Positions 44,989-56,826 of a stretch of DNA of 64,000 bases are shown here, one piece after another. The position numbers and the translations under genes are program-made. Each line of letters opens with the position of its first letter. Positions within the stretch are counted from its first letter, which is position 1. The notes below the pieces were generated by a model that did not search any database, was not told the DNA's origin, and saw only the letters and a program-made list of their open reading frames with translations. The DNA is from Euglena gracilis (Eukaryota > Euglenida > Euglenophyceae > Euglenales): positions 44,663,540-44,727,539 of the forward strand of contig CP154955.1 in the NCBI GenBank assembly GCA_039621445.1, read 5' to 3'.

Positions 44989-45719
44989 TGACGCCGCCCA
45001 CAACGAGGCAGAACCGTTTCTACCCTCCCTCCCGCAAATCAGCACAGAATGGTGCCCTGACCGACAAGTCAAAAATGAAGCAAACATCAGAGGTCACTCT
45101 GTACCACAGCTCACAGCCTCGTAGCGGGCTACTGATGGAAGTCCATTCGCAGTGAGTTTCATACCACTTGCAAAGAAAACCTGAAAAAGACGACGCGTGC
45201 TGTCATTGAATTCAAGGCATCGTTAAGCCAAAGGGGAACACCACCCTAAAATCTTTTTCTCCAGCCAGCAACCTTTTTTCCAGCCCCGGATTGTAAGGAA
45301 TCTTCGGACACCCATTGTGCCAAATAGGCAGAAATCCGGGGAAAGTGGTCGTAAATGGGCGGCTCAGCTCAGGGTTTAGAACTCCAGCGGGCTTCTGCAT
45401 TTTCGCTGATTTGGAGGTTTCTTTGCAGCCGGTCTGACCCTTGGCCAGGAGTCCTCCCTTCTGCCCTTCTTCAGCCAGTCCGAATTTTCTGGGCTCAATA
45501 CAGTGAGCTGAACCCCCCCCCCCGTCAATGAACCAAGACGGAAAATGTCGTTTGGCAATAAAGTTTTCCAAACCCCTTTGCAGACAGTATCAACATGTTT
45601 GCACACACGCAAACACACACACACACACAGACACGCACACATGCACAGCGAGAGAAAGGCCCAGGATACAAAAAAAACATATATCACAACCATTTGTGGT
45701 AGTCGTCGGACGCAGTGGT

Positions 45720-45800
45720 TGCGGCCCTACATCAGCGGGTCCTGAAGCTGGAGCAGGAGCTTCGACAGGTGACCGAGGAACGAGACAGCCTCAGCGAGTC
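45720..45800 (+). CDS. Coiled-coil exon, unidentified protein
   Basis: Frame VVAALHQRVLKLEQELRQVT, EERDSLSES shows heptad spacing (L/V at a and d) and E/R/Q richness typical of a coiled coil. The 3' end is unclear and followed by a T run. Confidence 0.5.
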
Positions 45801-46315
45801 CCCTCTTTTTTTTTTTTGCCGCAGAGCCAAACCAACACATTCACCTGTTAAGTGCAACCTTCCCCCGCCCCAAAACACTGGGAACCTTTTATGACTAGCT
45901 CCGCCTTTGGCCAGGCTGGCCTCTGGGGCTCACCCCTTGCATCCTCGCTCAAAGGCGACCATAATGGGACCGTGCAAAGGTTGCTGCCCAAAAGAGGCAT
46001 CCTCTTCCACCCTCCGATTCCTGCCTGGGAAGTTGGCACTGCGATAACTTTTGGGGAGGGGGCGGAAGGACATATTCACTGCCTTCGGGATTTTGGTCTT
46101 TCAGTTAGTCTTGCAAAAATACCAATTAGGTCCCCAAAGAATGTTAGGGTTTCATGATTGCCCCCCCCCCCCCCTAGTTGCACTCCCCCCCTGTTGGACA
46201 GCAGTTGTGATAGGCTGTCGCAAAAAAATGAAAGTGACTTAATTTTTTGAAAGCGATCTCCCTCCCCTTCCTGACTCAAAAGACGTTGCTGACTTCCGGT
46301 AAGCAGTGTCCCAGC

Positions 46316-46440
46316 ATGATCCGGCCCGAAAGGTGTCTCGGGGCAAACAGCGACTGCAGGTCATACTCCAGGCCACAGAGCAGGACGAGGGGCTGGTGGG
46401 ACGTCGGCAGCACCGCCTACTGATTGCTGGACGGTTAGCT
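46316..46440 (+). CDS. Possible exon, Gln/Arg-rich, unidentified
   Basis: After TAAGCAG the frame reads ARKVSRGKQRLQVILQATEQ, DEGLVGRRQHRLLIAG. It may continue the preceding coiled-coil protein. Boundaries uncertain. Confidence 0.3.
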
Positions 46441-46735
46441 GGATTGGGGGAAGGGGCAGTCAGACCTGGCTGGGAACGGTCTGACGTTTTGGGTCCATGC
46501 AATTCTCTCCGTGGCTTCCTGCCGGGGAAGTTCCATCATGGCCTATGCTCACTGCATCTGTCGCGACACATAACCCATATTACACCCACTATTAAAAATA
46601 AATGGTATAATACTATTTATATATTATTATTAATATATGTTTTTACAATTTTTAATTAATACATAAAAATATATACCCACTGTTGCCTGATGAATTCATA
46701 ACCAGAAGACAGGGATTCAATTGACTGGGTTTTTC

Positions 46736-46845
46736 TTTGGACCGAGAAATGCCGGAGGCGTTGCTGCGGATCGATCGCCTGCTGCAGACACATTCGCTGA
46801 GATACCAACAACGGAGCAGTCTGACATCACCTGCGGCATAAGAGG
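46736..46845 (+). CDS. Possible short exon, unidentified
   Basis: Frame [20 protein letters not shown] is open from a point 8 bases after CTG (CTGGGTTT|T), which would fit a nonconventional acceptor. It ends before TAA 46842. Confidence 0.3.
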
Positions 46846-46873
46846 TGTCTTCAAACGAGCGATTTGCCTGGCA

Positions 46874-46891
46874 CACACACACACACACACA

Positions 46892-46932
<41 letters not shown>

Positions 46933-46935
46933 GAA

Positions 46936-47003
<68 letters not shown>

Positions 47004-47007
47004 CACA

Positions 47008-47039
<32 letters not shown>

Positions 47040-47171
47040 CACACACGCACGCACACACGCACGCACGAACGCACGCACGCACGCACGCACGCACGCGCGC
47101 GCGCACACACACACACACAAACACGCACGCACGCACGCACGCACACACGCACGCACGCACACACATGCACA

Positions 47172-47205
<34 letters not shown>
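46874..47205. repeat. CA / CT / GCAC composite microsatellite
   Basis: (CA)n, (CT)n and long (GCAC)n blocks. The tract ends about 45 bases upstream of the next exon's acceptor. Confidence 0.95.
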
Positions 47206-47210
<5 letters not shown>

Positions 47211-47247
47211 CACGCACCTCACTGCAACGCACATATGTGCACTTCAG

Positions 47248-47448
47248 GTGGACGGGAGTCCCCCAGCCCTTCTACGTACCTGGATGGCGAGGGTGACCGG
47301 CGGGAGGAGGAGGTCCGAGCGTTCGTCACCCTGCAGGAGGTCCTTCGCCGGGCGGGAGTGAAGGGATGCCGGGCCTACGTGGCGGAGGCGAAGCGGCAGC
47401 AACCTGATGCAGAACAGCAATATTTCGACTTCGTCCGCAAAGGAGGTC
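47248..47448 (+). CDS. Helical exon, unidentified protein
   Basis: After GCACTTCAG the frame reads ...STYLDGEGDRREEEVRAF, VTLQEVLRRAGVKGCRAYVA and EAKRQQPDAEQQYFDFVRK. It is highly charged and helical with strong GC3. No family recognised. The end is either GGAG|GTCAGA or before GAACAG. Confidence 0.5.
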
Positions 47449-47599
47449 AGAACTGGTGTGTGTGTGTGTGAGGGTGGGTGGATGTTCTCGCTCTGCCCTG
47501 CACCCCTCACGATCCGAGAATTATTGGGGGTGTGCATTTTTCCAGTACAGTTCCATTTCTGTTTCTGTGCCTCTCCACACACAGCACGACACATAACAC

Positions 47600-47800
47600 A
47601 ACACCCACACCCACACCCACCTGCCCATCTGCCCACCCACCCACGTGCGCGCACACACGAGCACACATATGCGAACGCACGGTGTGCATGCACGCACACC
47701 CACCCACCCACAAACCACACACGCACGCACGCACGCATGCACGCATGCACGCACGCATGCACGCACGCACACACACACACTCGCGCGCACACACACAGGT
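47600..47800. repeat. CACCC / GCAC / CA microsatellite
   Basis: Degenerate CACC, GCATGCAC and CA units. Confidence 0.9.
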
Positions 47801-48048
47801 ATTGGTGTCGAGTGTGCCCGCAGCCAACGAAGGTTCCCATGACGAGCCCCCGCACTGTCTTCCTGAGACACATCACGCCTGGCCTCTGATCCATCTATTT
47901 TTGCCCCCCCTGCCCCGCATCAGTGGCATCCCTGCCCCTTTTCTTCATGGGAAAACGCACATTTTTTGGCCATTTTTTTCTTCTTCAAAGTTGATTTTTT
48001 TTAATTCCTCTCAATTCATTTCTTTGATGATTGAACGCTGTTCCTCAC

Positions 48049-48325
48049 CAAGCTGAATTTTACGGCGGTGCCGACCCCACCCTGGGGGAGGCTGCCTGGG
48101 CAAGCACCCAGATCTGACCCCGGGGGAGGGGGTAGCGCACTTGGTTAAGGCACTTCTGCCGCCGAAGGCGCCCAAAGCCCAGAAAAGCCCCTTTTTTGGT
48201 CGCTCTTTGGTCCACGACCAGGCAGGCACTGACCCCCCCCGGGGGTAGCGCCTGGCTGCCCAGGCACTCCAGGGCACCCTGAGACCCCCTCCCCCCCAGG
48301 GTTGGTAAAATTCAGCCTGTTCTAA
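48049..48325. mobile_element. Repeat with GCTGAATTTTAC inverted ends and a GCCGAAGGCGCC core
   Basis: Left GCTGAATTTTAC and right GTAAAATTCAGC are perfect inverses. The interior is the same repeat that sits nested at 34745-34985. Its centre is TGCCGCCGAAGGCGCC. Confidence 0.75.
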
Positions 48326-48329
48326 CCCT

Positions 48330-50354
48330 GACCCTCGGGGGGGGGGGTATGACTGTTGACCAATGCCGGTTGCCCTCGGTCGTTCTGTGTCAAGTTTCAA
48401 TGATGGATCCCCCAGCGGTCATTTCTAGTTATTCACATTCACATTCGATAACTGTTTTGCTTCTGGCGTATTTTTGCAGGGTCCATGTTGTGAAGAACAC
48501 TTTTGCTTCATCTCATCTGGAGCCGAGGTTATCCCGACAGTCACTCATTTCCACAACCTCTTGCAGGCCACCTCCTTCTCAGCTGAGGTGGACCTTCCTT
48601 CTTCCCACATGAACGACATTCCAGGGCTGAACAGGAATCCCGAATTGCACACAGGAGCAGATTCAAATGGTGCATTTGCGCAAATGGTGCGCAAGTCGTC
48701 CAAAATTGTTTTATTTTGAAGCTTTGAAAGTGGAGACTCCAGAGACAAGAGGAGAGCGATCTGAGTTGGTCAAAGAAATTGTCTCAGGGTGGTTCACCAA
48801 ATGCCCCTGATTGCGGATATTTTTAAGTGAGCAAATGCACAAGCAATGTACCGTGCCTCATTTTTCGACAAATGGGGGTGAAGGGCACCCTTTTACTCTC
48901 CTTTTCAATTATATTATACTTTGGAGTGTCCTTTATTGTGATGGTTTAGCAGTAATACAACGGGAAACTGTTTTCCACAGGCACAACCGCCAACCGCACA
49001 ACCGCACAACCGCCAAGGCCCAAACTTGTACCCAGAAGGCGGTTCTTTTTTCCATAAAATCCAGTGTGTTCACATAATTGCAGCAAATCCGCTGTCTGAA
49101 TGTACAACATTGACAATTGCACAGTCTTGTACACATTTGGCAGTTGCTCGTGTTGGCTCCTGTGCTCAGTGGCACAAACTTTCCTTTGCATAACTGCGCA
49201 AATGGTTAATTTGCGCAATTGTGTACAGAGACTAACAATTTTTTGAAGTCAAAGTGTGTGTTATTGTGTAGTGCACGGTCTCACCTGTCCCAAGTCGTTC
49301 CAGCAGCATCCCAAATTGGTCCCGTATGCACCCCAGTGGTCAAAATCTTTGCCTCCTTCCCTTTGCTACATCCTGGTTACATTATACGGGTTTGGGTGCC
49401 ACTCATCGGGATTTTCCAAATAAAAGTTTGTTTGCGCAATTTCTCAAACACACTAGCAGTTGCATCTGAAACGATGGTTTGGCTTATTTGGGTGAATGGT
49501 TTTGGGTCCCTGGATCCCTGGGGGTGGGGTGCACCCGGAGGAACTGCGGAAGAGGAAGAGGAAGGGCTGCAGGTGGGTTTTCAAAGAAAGTTGGTGGGTG
49601 GGAAAAGTGCACCAGGTGAATGTATGGCCCCCCTCCCCTTTTTTAGGGGCATTTTTTTTTAAATTTGTTACGCCATGGGAACCGATAGAGTTTTTGTTTG
49701 GAAAGCATGCCCCCGGTTTCCACCCAGCCTTCTGGGAAAAGGTGTTGGTTCAAAGAACCAAAAATGATGCTGATTTGACCCCCAAACTTGCCTATTCCGG
49801 ACCCCTCACTGCAGGACAGGGTACCCTCAAACCCCCCGGTCGACCCCCCTCCCCCCCACCAGACTTGCCCACACCACCCTTCCGCATCCCCTTGGACCGC
49901 TTTCGTTCATCCATGGCAGTACACTTCGCACTGGTTTACTGTATCGTGGGTTTTTACTTTTCGCTTCGTTCCGTTCACGTGTGCTGAACGGTCTCATTGC
50001 CTGTGTAGGACAGCGTCCTGCTCACCCTCCTGAATCAGGAGCTTGGACCGTCCCACCGTTCTAACTTGCGGCTGTCCCTCAGTCGCCGGGGGTAATTCCC
50101 GGCTGCGCAAAGCCCCCCTCTGATCAGAGGCCACCTTTGGGACCGCATCGCAACGGCTCCGTTTGAAAGGGCCCCCTTTCCCGCTGAATCACCCGCCGAA
50201 AACAGAGGGAGTCTGCCCCCCCCCCTCACCTCCCTGTCGGGAGTCTGACCCCCCCCCCCCCCCCCCCCCCCACCCCCCCACAACACCCCCCCCACCACCC
50301 ACCCCCTCCTCCCTGTCGGTGCCGCCAGCATGAGCCCCCGCCCCCCCCCCCCAG
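48330..50354. other. Spacer or introns, no recognised domain
   Basis: A weak exon candidate lies at 48480-48640 (frame CCEEHFCFISSGAEVIPTV after TTTTTGCAG). GC-rich C-run DNA lies at 50210-50350. Nothing else is supported. Confidence 0.35.
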
Positions 50355-50473
50355 CGGTGCTGCCCCACGGCGGGACAGCGCCTTCCACCGAAGGTCCTCC
50401 CGGCCCTGCGGGTGATGCTGTCCTGCCGGAAGGGGCCGCTTCCAACCTATTTGACGGAGCTGGAAGGCATGCT
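50355..50473 (+). CDS. Exon, unidentified protein
   Basis: Acceptor CCCCCAG, frame GQRLPPKVLPALRVMLSCRK, GPLPTYLTELEGML, and donor CT|GTGAGA. Composition is normal and GC-rich. Not identified. Confidence 0.5.
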
Positions 50474-50875
50474 GTGAGAGCGCGCAATGCCCTGTGTGTG
50501 TGTGTGTGTGTGCATGCATGTGTGCTGTGTTATGTGTGCTGTGTTATGTGTGTGTGTGTGTGTGTGGATCGCTGTATGGGAGTGCTTTCGATGGATGTGT
50601 ATTGGATGAGGCAAAGGCTCTTGAGAGATTTTGATTCGTTGATGATGATTTATTTGATGATTCACTTAATGAGATTCGGCCTCGCTTTGTGAAGTGCTGC
50701 ATTTGAAAGCAAACCTATTTTTTCTGATACATTTCTTCAGCCTCATTTTGGTGTGGATGATTGTTGAATTGCATATCTGGGATCCATTGATGCTAAGAAT
50801 GAGCACTTTGGCAGCGAATGGGGCAGATCCCATAATGGTGGGACAGGTGCATAACGCCAAGACGAGTATCCCCCA

Positions 50876-50952
50876 GGTGGCTTATTCGGTTTAGGCGTTG
50901 GCCTCATACATGCCAGGCTGTGTGTTCGAGTCCTGGTTCGAGTCCCCACGGG
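50876..50952 (+). tRNA. tRNA-Met-like sequence (pseudo-tRNA or SINE head)
   Basis: GGTGGCTTATTCGGTTTAGG resembles the acceptor/D-arm start of elongator tRNA-Met. TTGGCCTCATACATGCCAG carries a CAT anticodon, but the loop is two bases too long. GGTTCGAGTCCCCAC matches the internal promoter B box (GGTTCGANTCC), preceded by a second TTCGAGTCC. About 20 bases further on, GGGATTCGAGCC..GCACCACCA looks like another T arm plus 3' end. The arms do not form a standard cloverleaf, so I read it as a pseudogene or tRNA-derived repeat. Confidence 0.5.
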
Positions 50953-51470
50953 GCATACTGTGGGATTCGAGCCGGTGCACCACCAGTCCTGCAACACAGC
51001 CCCACCCCCCCAACCGCACTTTCAGACACCAATCCTCCTCTGCCTGCAAAATTGGCAGCCGCTGAGGCATCCCATTGTACCTCGCACCCTCTCCCCCTGC
51101 AGTTGCCAGCGTCAATCCGGGGGTGCTGGTCTTTGAGTACTGCAAAGTCTGCAAAGCCGACCTGTTTCTCAGGGAAGGCCTTCGCGGGAATTAGCATCCA
51201 TTCCCAAATATGGTGGATGGAGTCGGATGTACCATATATTCATTCCCAATTTCAGGTGCTGCCTCACCCCACCCCCCATCTACCCCCATACAACAAAACC
51301 CACACACCTAGACACACAAACCACCGCCACCACCGCCACCACCACCGCGGCCTCCACCACCACCACCCACAGGGGTTTCGAAGGCTGCTGTTTCAAGGTT
51401 CCGGGATTGGTTTTTCAGCTTCAGCCACGATCAGTGGTCCGTTGCTGTTGTATCATGAGGTCGGGGGCAG

Positions 51471-51609
51471 GGCATGGGCTCTTCCCTGGCCGAGACCATG
51501 ACAGAGTGGCGGCGGCATTGGTTGGACCGGGAGCACCTCGGCCGTGCATTCCGCAGGATGGGACTGCCGGGGCTGGAGGCCGAGTTGCAGGCTGCCACTG
51601 GCAAATCAG
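51471..51609 (+). CDS. Exon, helical, unidentified protein
   Basis: Acceptor TCGGGGGCAG, frame GMGSSLAETMTEWRRHWLDR, EHLGRAFRRMGLPGLEAELQ, AATGKS, donor TCAG|GTGCCC in phase 1. The next exon at 52043 starts with two bases, so the two join in phase. Confidence 0.55.
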
Positions 51610-51756
51610 GTGCCCAAGCACATTTTTTTGCAGGATGTGTATGGTGTTTATGCGTTGTGTATGGTCCTGGATTGGAAAATGGTGAAGCAACCATCTTGAA
51701 AAAAATATTAAATTCTAAAAAAGACAAACCCCTTCCTTTGTTTTAGGAGGAACGCC

Positions 51757-51900
51757 TGTGTGTGTGTGTGTGTGCGTGTGCGTTTGCGTATGTGTTTCGG
51801 ACGCCGTCGCACGCGTGTGTGTGGTGTGCGTGTGTGCGTGTGTGCTTGGGTGCTTGTGCGTGTATGAGTGTATGTGTGTGTGCGTGCGTGTTTGTGTTTT
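51757..51900. repeat. GT-rich microsatellite
   Basis: (TG)n with TGTGCG variants. Confidence 0.9.
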
Positions 51901-52042
51901 TAGGGCACCCGGACGCAGATACACCAATCCACCAGCACACTCACAAACACACCTTTCCTGGAGCAAAACTAACCCTAACTACGGCTCTTTCAACGGTTGC
52001 GGGATTCCTGCCGCACTGCCTGGTCCCCCTCCTCTGCCGCAG

Positions 52043-52200
52043 CGGTGCCGGTGGGACTGGGGCCCCCGACCTATGACCTCCACCTCATGCCGGACCTGCA
52101 GTCCCACTGGCTGTGCCTGCCATGCGGCTCGGCCTTCGTCGGCGCCGCCAAGTTCCACGCCCACAGCCAGGGCCTTGGCCATCCGACGGCTTCGAGCAAA
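52043..52200 (+). CDS. U1-type C2H2 zinc-finger exon
   Basis: Acceptor CTCTGCCGCAG. The frame reads YDLHLMPDLQSHWLCLPCGS, AFVGAAKFHAHSQGLGH. Spacing C-x2-C-x12-H-x5-H is that of U1/matrin-type zinc fingers, which usually bind double-stranded RNA or sit in splicing or RNA-modifying proteins. It follows the 51471 exon in phase. The 3' end is uncertain because the exon runs into the GCAC tract. Protein not identified further. Confidence 0.6.
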
Positions 52201-52245
52201 GCTAGGAGGGAAACCAGGCAACCCCGGCGGGGTTGACGACCAGGG

Positions 52246-52833
<588 letters not shown>

Positions 52834-52904
52834 GCCTCAGCTGCCATCTCAGTGTGATGCACCCGTTCGCTTGCCTGGTCGACGGGCGTTTGAGAGGCGG
52901 TACC

Positions 52905-54559
52905 CAGGGGGGGGGAAATTATGCGGTCCGCATTATTCCGCATTATTCCGCATTTTTCCGCATTTCCGCATTATTCCGCATTATTCCGCATTTTTCCGCA
53001 TTTTTCCGCATATTTTCCGCATTTTTTTGTAAATTTTCCGCATTTTTTCGCATTTTTGCATTTGACCGCATTTTTTCCCGCATTTTTCCGCATTTTCCCG
53101 CATTTTTCCGCATAATTTCCGCATTATCCCGCATTTTCCGCATTTTTCCGCATACTTCCCGCATTTTTCGCATAATTTCCACATTTTTCCGCATAATTTC
53201 CGCATTTTTTTTGTGAATTTTTTACGTTTCAGGTCAACTACAAGGTTCATTGTTTCCCTAATATGTTGGAGCACAAGTGCTCGTCTTGAGGATGTGGAAG
53301 AAAATGCCGTGGAAGCCCAAGGAGTCAGAAAAGGTTAAGGAGAAATCCAAGGAGATCCCCCGTTGTTGCATCGGGTTGCAAAGTCACAGGAAACCCATGG
53401 GAAGGGCTTGTTATTGCGGCTGGTTTTCATTTCAGATCATGGGGAGCCTTTGGATATTTGTTTGAATCGTGTGCAGGCTGACCGTCCTGTAGCTTGTTAT
53501 TTGTATGATTATTTGATGAACCTCAACCAAGCTTTTGCTCAATCACGTTGTTACAATGGTTTTTTTGACATAATCCTTTTGAGCAATCGCTTTTCATCAA
53601 GGCACTTTGGGACAGCACAATTTCATCTGTGCAGTTTTCACCCCGCTTGGAAGAGCAACTGACCCTTCTTTCATCGTTCAGGACCCTTTTTTTTCAAGAG
53701 GGTCCTAGTTCAGGTGCAAGCCCAGTTTCTGCGTGATATGTTCATCAGAGTTTTGAAATCGTTGCAGGACGGTTTGAATGTTCGCTTTGAGAAAAGCAAG
53801 GAACAAATTGAGTTTTACCTAACTACCTACCTTAACTTCGTGTGCTCAACCCAAATAATTTGCCTCTTATGTCATCAGCTCCCACAGATTACTCAGCGTT
53901 GCGTTTGGACGGATGTGATGAAGATTTCATACAATATTTGCAATGCACAAAAAGGGATATTGACAGCCCAGAGGAGTTAATTGAATGGTGGAAGACGCTC
54001 AGCCATCTCTTTTTCGTGAACGTGTTTTGTTTCTGATTTCCACCCCAGTCACCACTTCAAGTGTGGAAAGGTTTTTTTCCGTTTGCGGACAGCTGGATGC
54101 CGATCAGTGGGCTTTGTCACAAAATGCACGGAGGTTGGAGTTCATGCTTCAATTTAATGGTGATTTGTCTGGGCGTTTCACCTCCCTCTGACCTGTTCGC
54201 ATTGTTTTATTTGCGTCCGTGTCTTTTGAACAATGGACATACTGCCGCTGAACATTTTTATTGTGCTTTGTTTTTCCATTGCATTTTGGTGACTTCTGGC
54301 AAGCTTGGGCATTGGCGATGGAAATCAAATAACATCGGGCCCCTGCATATTGTGAGGTAGAAATGTATCTGTCCTCTCCATGTGACCTGGGACTCCACAG
54401 AATTACGGCATATTTTCCGCATTTTCCGCATTTTTCCGCATATTTTCCGCATTTTTTTCCCGCATAATTTCCGCATAATTTCCGCATTTTCCCGCATTTT
54501 TCCGCATAATTTCCGCATTTTTTCCCCGCCTGCCAGACCGCATAATTTCCCCCCCCCTG
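52905..54559 (+). mobile_element. hAT element with ends, target duplication and decayed transposase
   Basis: Ends CAGGGGGGGGGAAATTATGC (52905) and its near-perfect inverse ending CCCCCCCTG at 54559. The flanks give a 7-bp duplication CGGTACC, or 8-bp GCGGTACC if one terminal base is shared. CCGCATTTTTCCGCA-type arrays fill 52923-53215 and 54408-54530 in the same orientation. Between them a broken plus-strand transposase is visible: DSPEELIEWWK, then STPVTTSSVERFFSVCGQLD, ARRLEFMLQFNGDL, the C-terminal hAT dimerisation domain (P-x-T-S-x-x-x-E-R-x-F-S). Frameshifts and stops break the 53270-54000 part. Confidence 0.92.
53985..54191 (+). pseudogene. hAT transposase C-terminal dimerisation domain
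   Basis: The TSSVERFFSVCGQL core with the following ALSQNARRLEFM helix is diagnostic of hAT transposases. The upstream WWK motif is offset by one frame, and upstream pieces (53277-53660) are separated by stops, so the protein is inactive. Confidence 0.85.
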
Positions 54560-54745
54560 CGGTACCGGCCTGCCTCGGGGCCCCTGTGCCCCGGGGTGCT
54601 GAACAGGGGCGAGGTGGGGCGACAGCCATGCCACATTCAGGGCCAACTTTCTGTCCGGGCCTTGAACCCCCGGGTTGCTTGACTGGCTTCTCCCAAGGTA
54701 CCAACCACTGTGGTGCTGTGGGGGGGGGGCGACGGCACTGCCGTG

Positions 54746-54878
54746 GGATGCCCCCAACCACCTCCAGGCGGCCCACGGGACGTACCCGGCCGTCGACCTG
54801 GCGGCGCGGGCGGCGCTGGCCGCCCTCGCAGGGGCGGAGGAGCCGCCGGCGGGCCCCCTCGCCCGGCTGCGGCGGCTG
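54746..54878 (+). CDS. Exon, Ala/Leu-rich, unidentified protein
   Basis: Frame DAPNHLQAAHGTYPAVDLAA, RAALAALAGAEEPPAGPLAR and LRRL has very high GC3. Both ends fit nonconventional introns (CTGCCGTG before it, GCGCAGCC after it), with phase 2 in and phase 0 out. Function unknown. Confidence 0.5.
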
Positions 54879-55652
54879 GCGCAGCCAGGCCCTGGCCGCC
54901 GAGGTGCTCCCGCCGTTCACCCCCTCTCTCCGCTCCTTGGATGCGTCTTGTTTGCCTGGGTTGAAAGGGATTTGCTTTCCATTTCTTGTTGTTTTTGTGT
55001 TTTACTGTGCAGAATACCCATTGCCCACTGTTTAGAGACAATAAATTCCAAAATGGCAAGTGATTGCGCCGCTTAAGCCGACACCTATCCACCGGGTGGT
55101 CCAACCAACCAGCACTCGGACCCATCGACGAGTTTTATTTATTTTGAAGCTGCTCAAAGGGTGGCTGGATGGTGATGGGTTTTGTTTTGCTTTCGGGGTT
55201 GCAAAGATGGGCCAAAAATGTATAAAATGGGTTGGAAAAAGGGTGGCTGGGCCAAATTTAGATTAAAAAATCGACATTTTGCATAATTCGCAGATTTTTT
55301 GGGGGCATTCTTCGCACTTTCGATTTTTTGGGTGCCCAGTTCAATCCCCAGTCGGCCCAGTTCCAGCTGGGGGACCACAATGGGGGGTGGGGTCAGCCAG
55401 CAGCCTTTTTCCAGCCAGCCCAAAGTTTCCAGCCTCTGGGCTGAGGGGGGGGTCTTTAAGTGACGCCTTGATTGCGTGGCTTGCGTGCTTCCGAGCACAA
55501 ACAGTTGCTCGCTGCTGTGGGGCTGGAGAATGCCTGACCGTCCTGAGCCAGCAAACCAGCAGAGGCGTTGCTGCAAGGTTTAAGCCACTAGCCCCCCACC
55601 CCCCAAAAAACAAGAAAGGCTGGTCCCCAACGTGCCCCCTTTGCCCATGCAG

Positions 55653-55745
55653 GCGACTGGCACGAGCAGCCGGACTGGGCGGGGTTGGACCTGCTGGACC
55701 GCCTGTCAGTCAGGCTGCTGCCCGAGAGGTTGTTTTTTTGGCCCC
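55653..55745 (+). CDS. Exon, unidentified protein
   Basis: Acceptor CCATGCAG, frame GDWHEQPDWAGLDLLDRLSV, RLLPERLFFWPQEW. Trp-rich and clearly structured, but the family is not recognised. Confidence 0.45.
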
Positions 55746-55885
55746 AGGAGTGGCAGTCGCGCCCCCCCTCTGCTGCCCGCCAACAACCCCGATGGGAAGG
55801 GCGATGCCTTGTGCTGAAAGTGCCTTCCCCGGTAGCCCCAGCGGGCACATTCCTCAGACGTTGTACGCCCTGGCAACGGCTGGGT

Positions 55886-55985
55886 GGGAATGCGGCCTGC
55901 AAGTAGCTGGGGACCGCACAGCGGCGCTGCACCGCTGTCTGTCGGAGCACATGCAGCTGCGGTTCCGGGTGCGATGGGCGGAACC
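55886..55985 (+). CDS. Possible exon, unidentified
   Basis: Frame GLQVAGDRTAALHRCLSEHM, QLRFRVRW. CTGGGTGG eight bases before GAATGC would fit a nonconventional acceptor. Boundaries uncertain. Confidence 0.35.
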
Positions 55986-56060
55986 TTGTGGTGTGCCCCC
56001 CCTACCAGTTGGATGATGGTTGGAAAACCTGGGGCTGACTCACAGGGTCGGCGTTAGGGT

Positions 56061-56150
56061 TGCCTCACCCTTACCCTTACCCTTGCCCTGGCCCTAGCCC
56101 TGACCCTAACCCAAACCCAAACCCTAACCTTAACCATGACCATGACCCTA
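56061..56150. repeat. Interstitial telomere-like repeat
   Basis: A run of degenerate CCCTAA/CCCTTA/CCCTGA/CCAAAC hexamers. Shorter runs are at 18185, 20080, 23600-23760 and 51965. Confidence 0.8.
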
Positions 56151-56519
56151 GCAACCCTTTTCAGGTCTGCGTGCCTGTACACCTCACCTGCCCACTCTTG
56201 TCCCAGGCGCGGAGGATGTTGCTCGCCTGTTTGCTGACATCACCCAGCCTGCGCCAAATTGCATCCATCAGCTGACACAATCTTGTCGTCTTCGTTGCGG
56301 AATACCGTCAGCTCTGGACTGATGCACTGATGCCCATTTGGTTGATATTCAACTGTCATTTTCGGTTTAGATGCTGCCGTGGATGTGGGTGGAAAATGGT
56401 TGAACCGTTGATGTATGTCTCAGTGCTCATATACCCATACATATCATAAATGAGAAATACAATTCCATGTGCGCTTGCCCCTTCAATAGAACAATCGCGC
56501 ATGGCTGCCCCTGCCCGCA

Positions 56520-56692
56520 GTTGCCCCTGTGGTTTCCTGACCGTGGCCATCCATACTGCAGAGGAAGTGGTGGTGACGTTCGAGACGCCCACGCAGCGTC
56601 GACAGTTCCCCCAAAAGTACGGTCCGTCACTGGTCATTTTCAGGCCGGGGTTTGATGCAGGGCGTGAGGAATTGGTTGTCCAGCCTCCAGTC
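56520..56692 (+). CDS. Exon, possible thioredoxin-fold segment, not identified
   Basis: Frame LTVAIHTAEEVVVTFETPTQ, RRQFPQKYGPSLVIFRPGFD, AGREELVV. 'PSLVIFRPGFD.GR' recalls the strand-turn of the b domains of protein disulfide isomerases (VVLFR.FD.GR), a short and non-specific match. The exon start lies near CCCGCAG or CTGTGGTT. Confidence 0.35.
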
Positions 56693-56826
56693 TCTTGCTT
56701 CTGTGTGGTGCTTTTGACGGTCATGGCCGGCTCAAAAGCAGGGACCGCGGCGCCGAAGGCGCCGCGGTCCCCACCCCAGGCCCCCTTGGCCCAAAACACT
56801 GTTCTTGGTGTGAAACCGTGTTTGGG

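Noticed and set aside
52921-53216. Phe/His/Ser-rich frames (FRIFPHFSA type)
   Set aside because: They translate the CCGCATTTTTCCGCA arrays of the hAT element.
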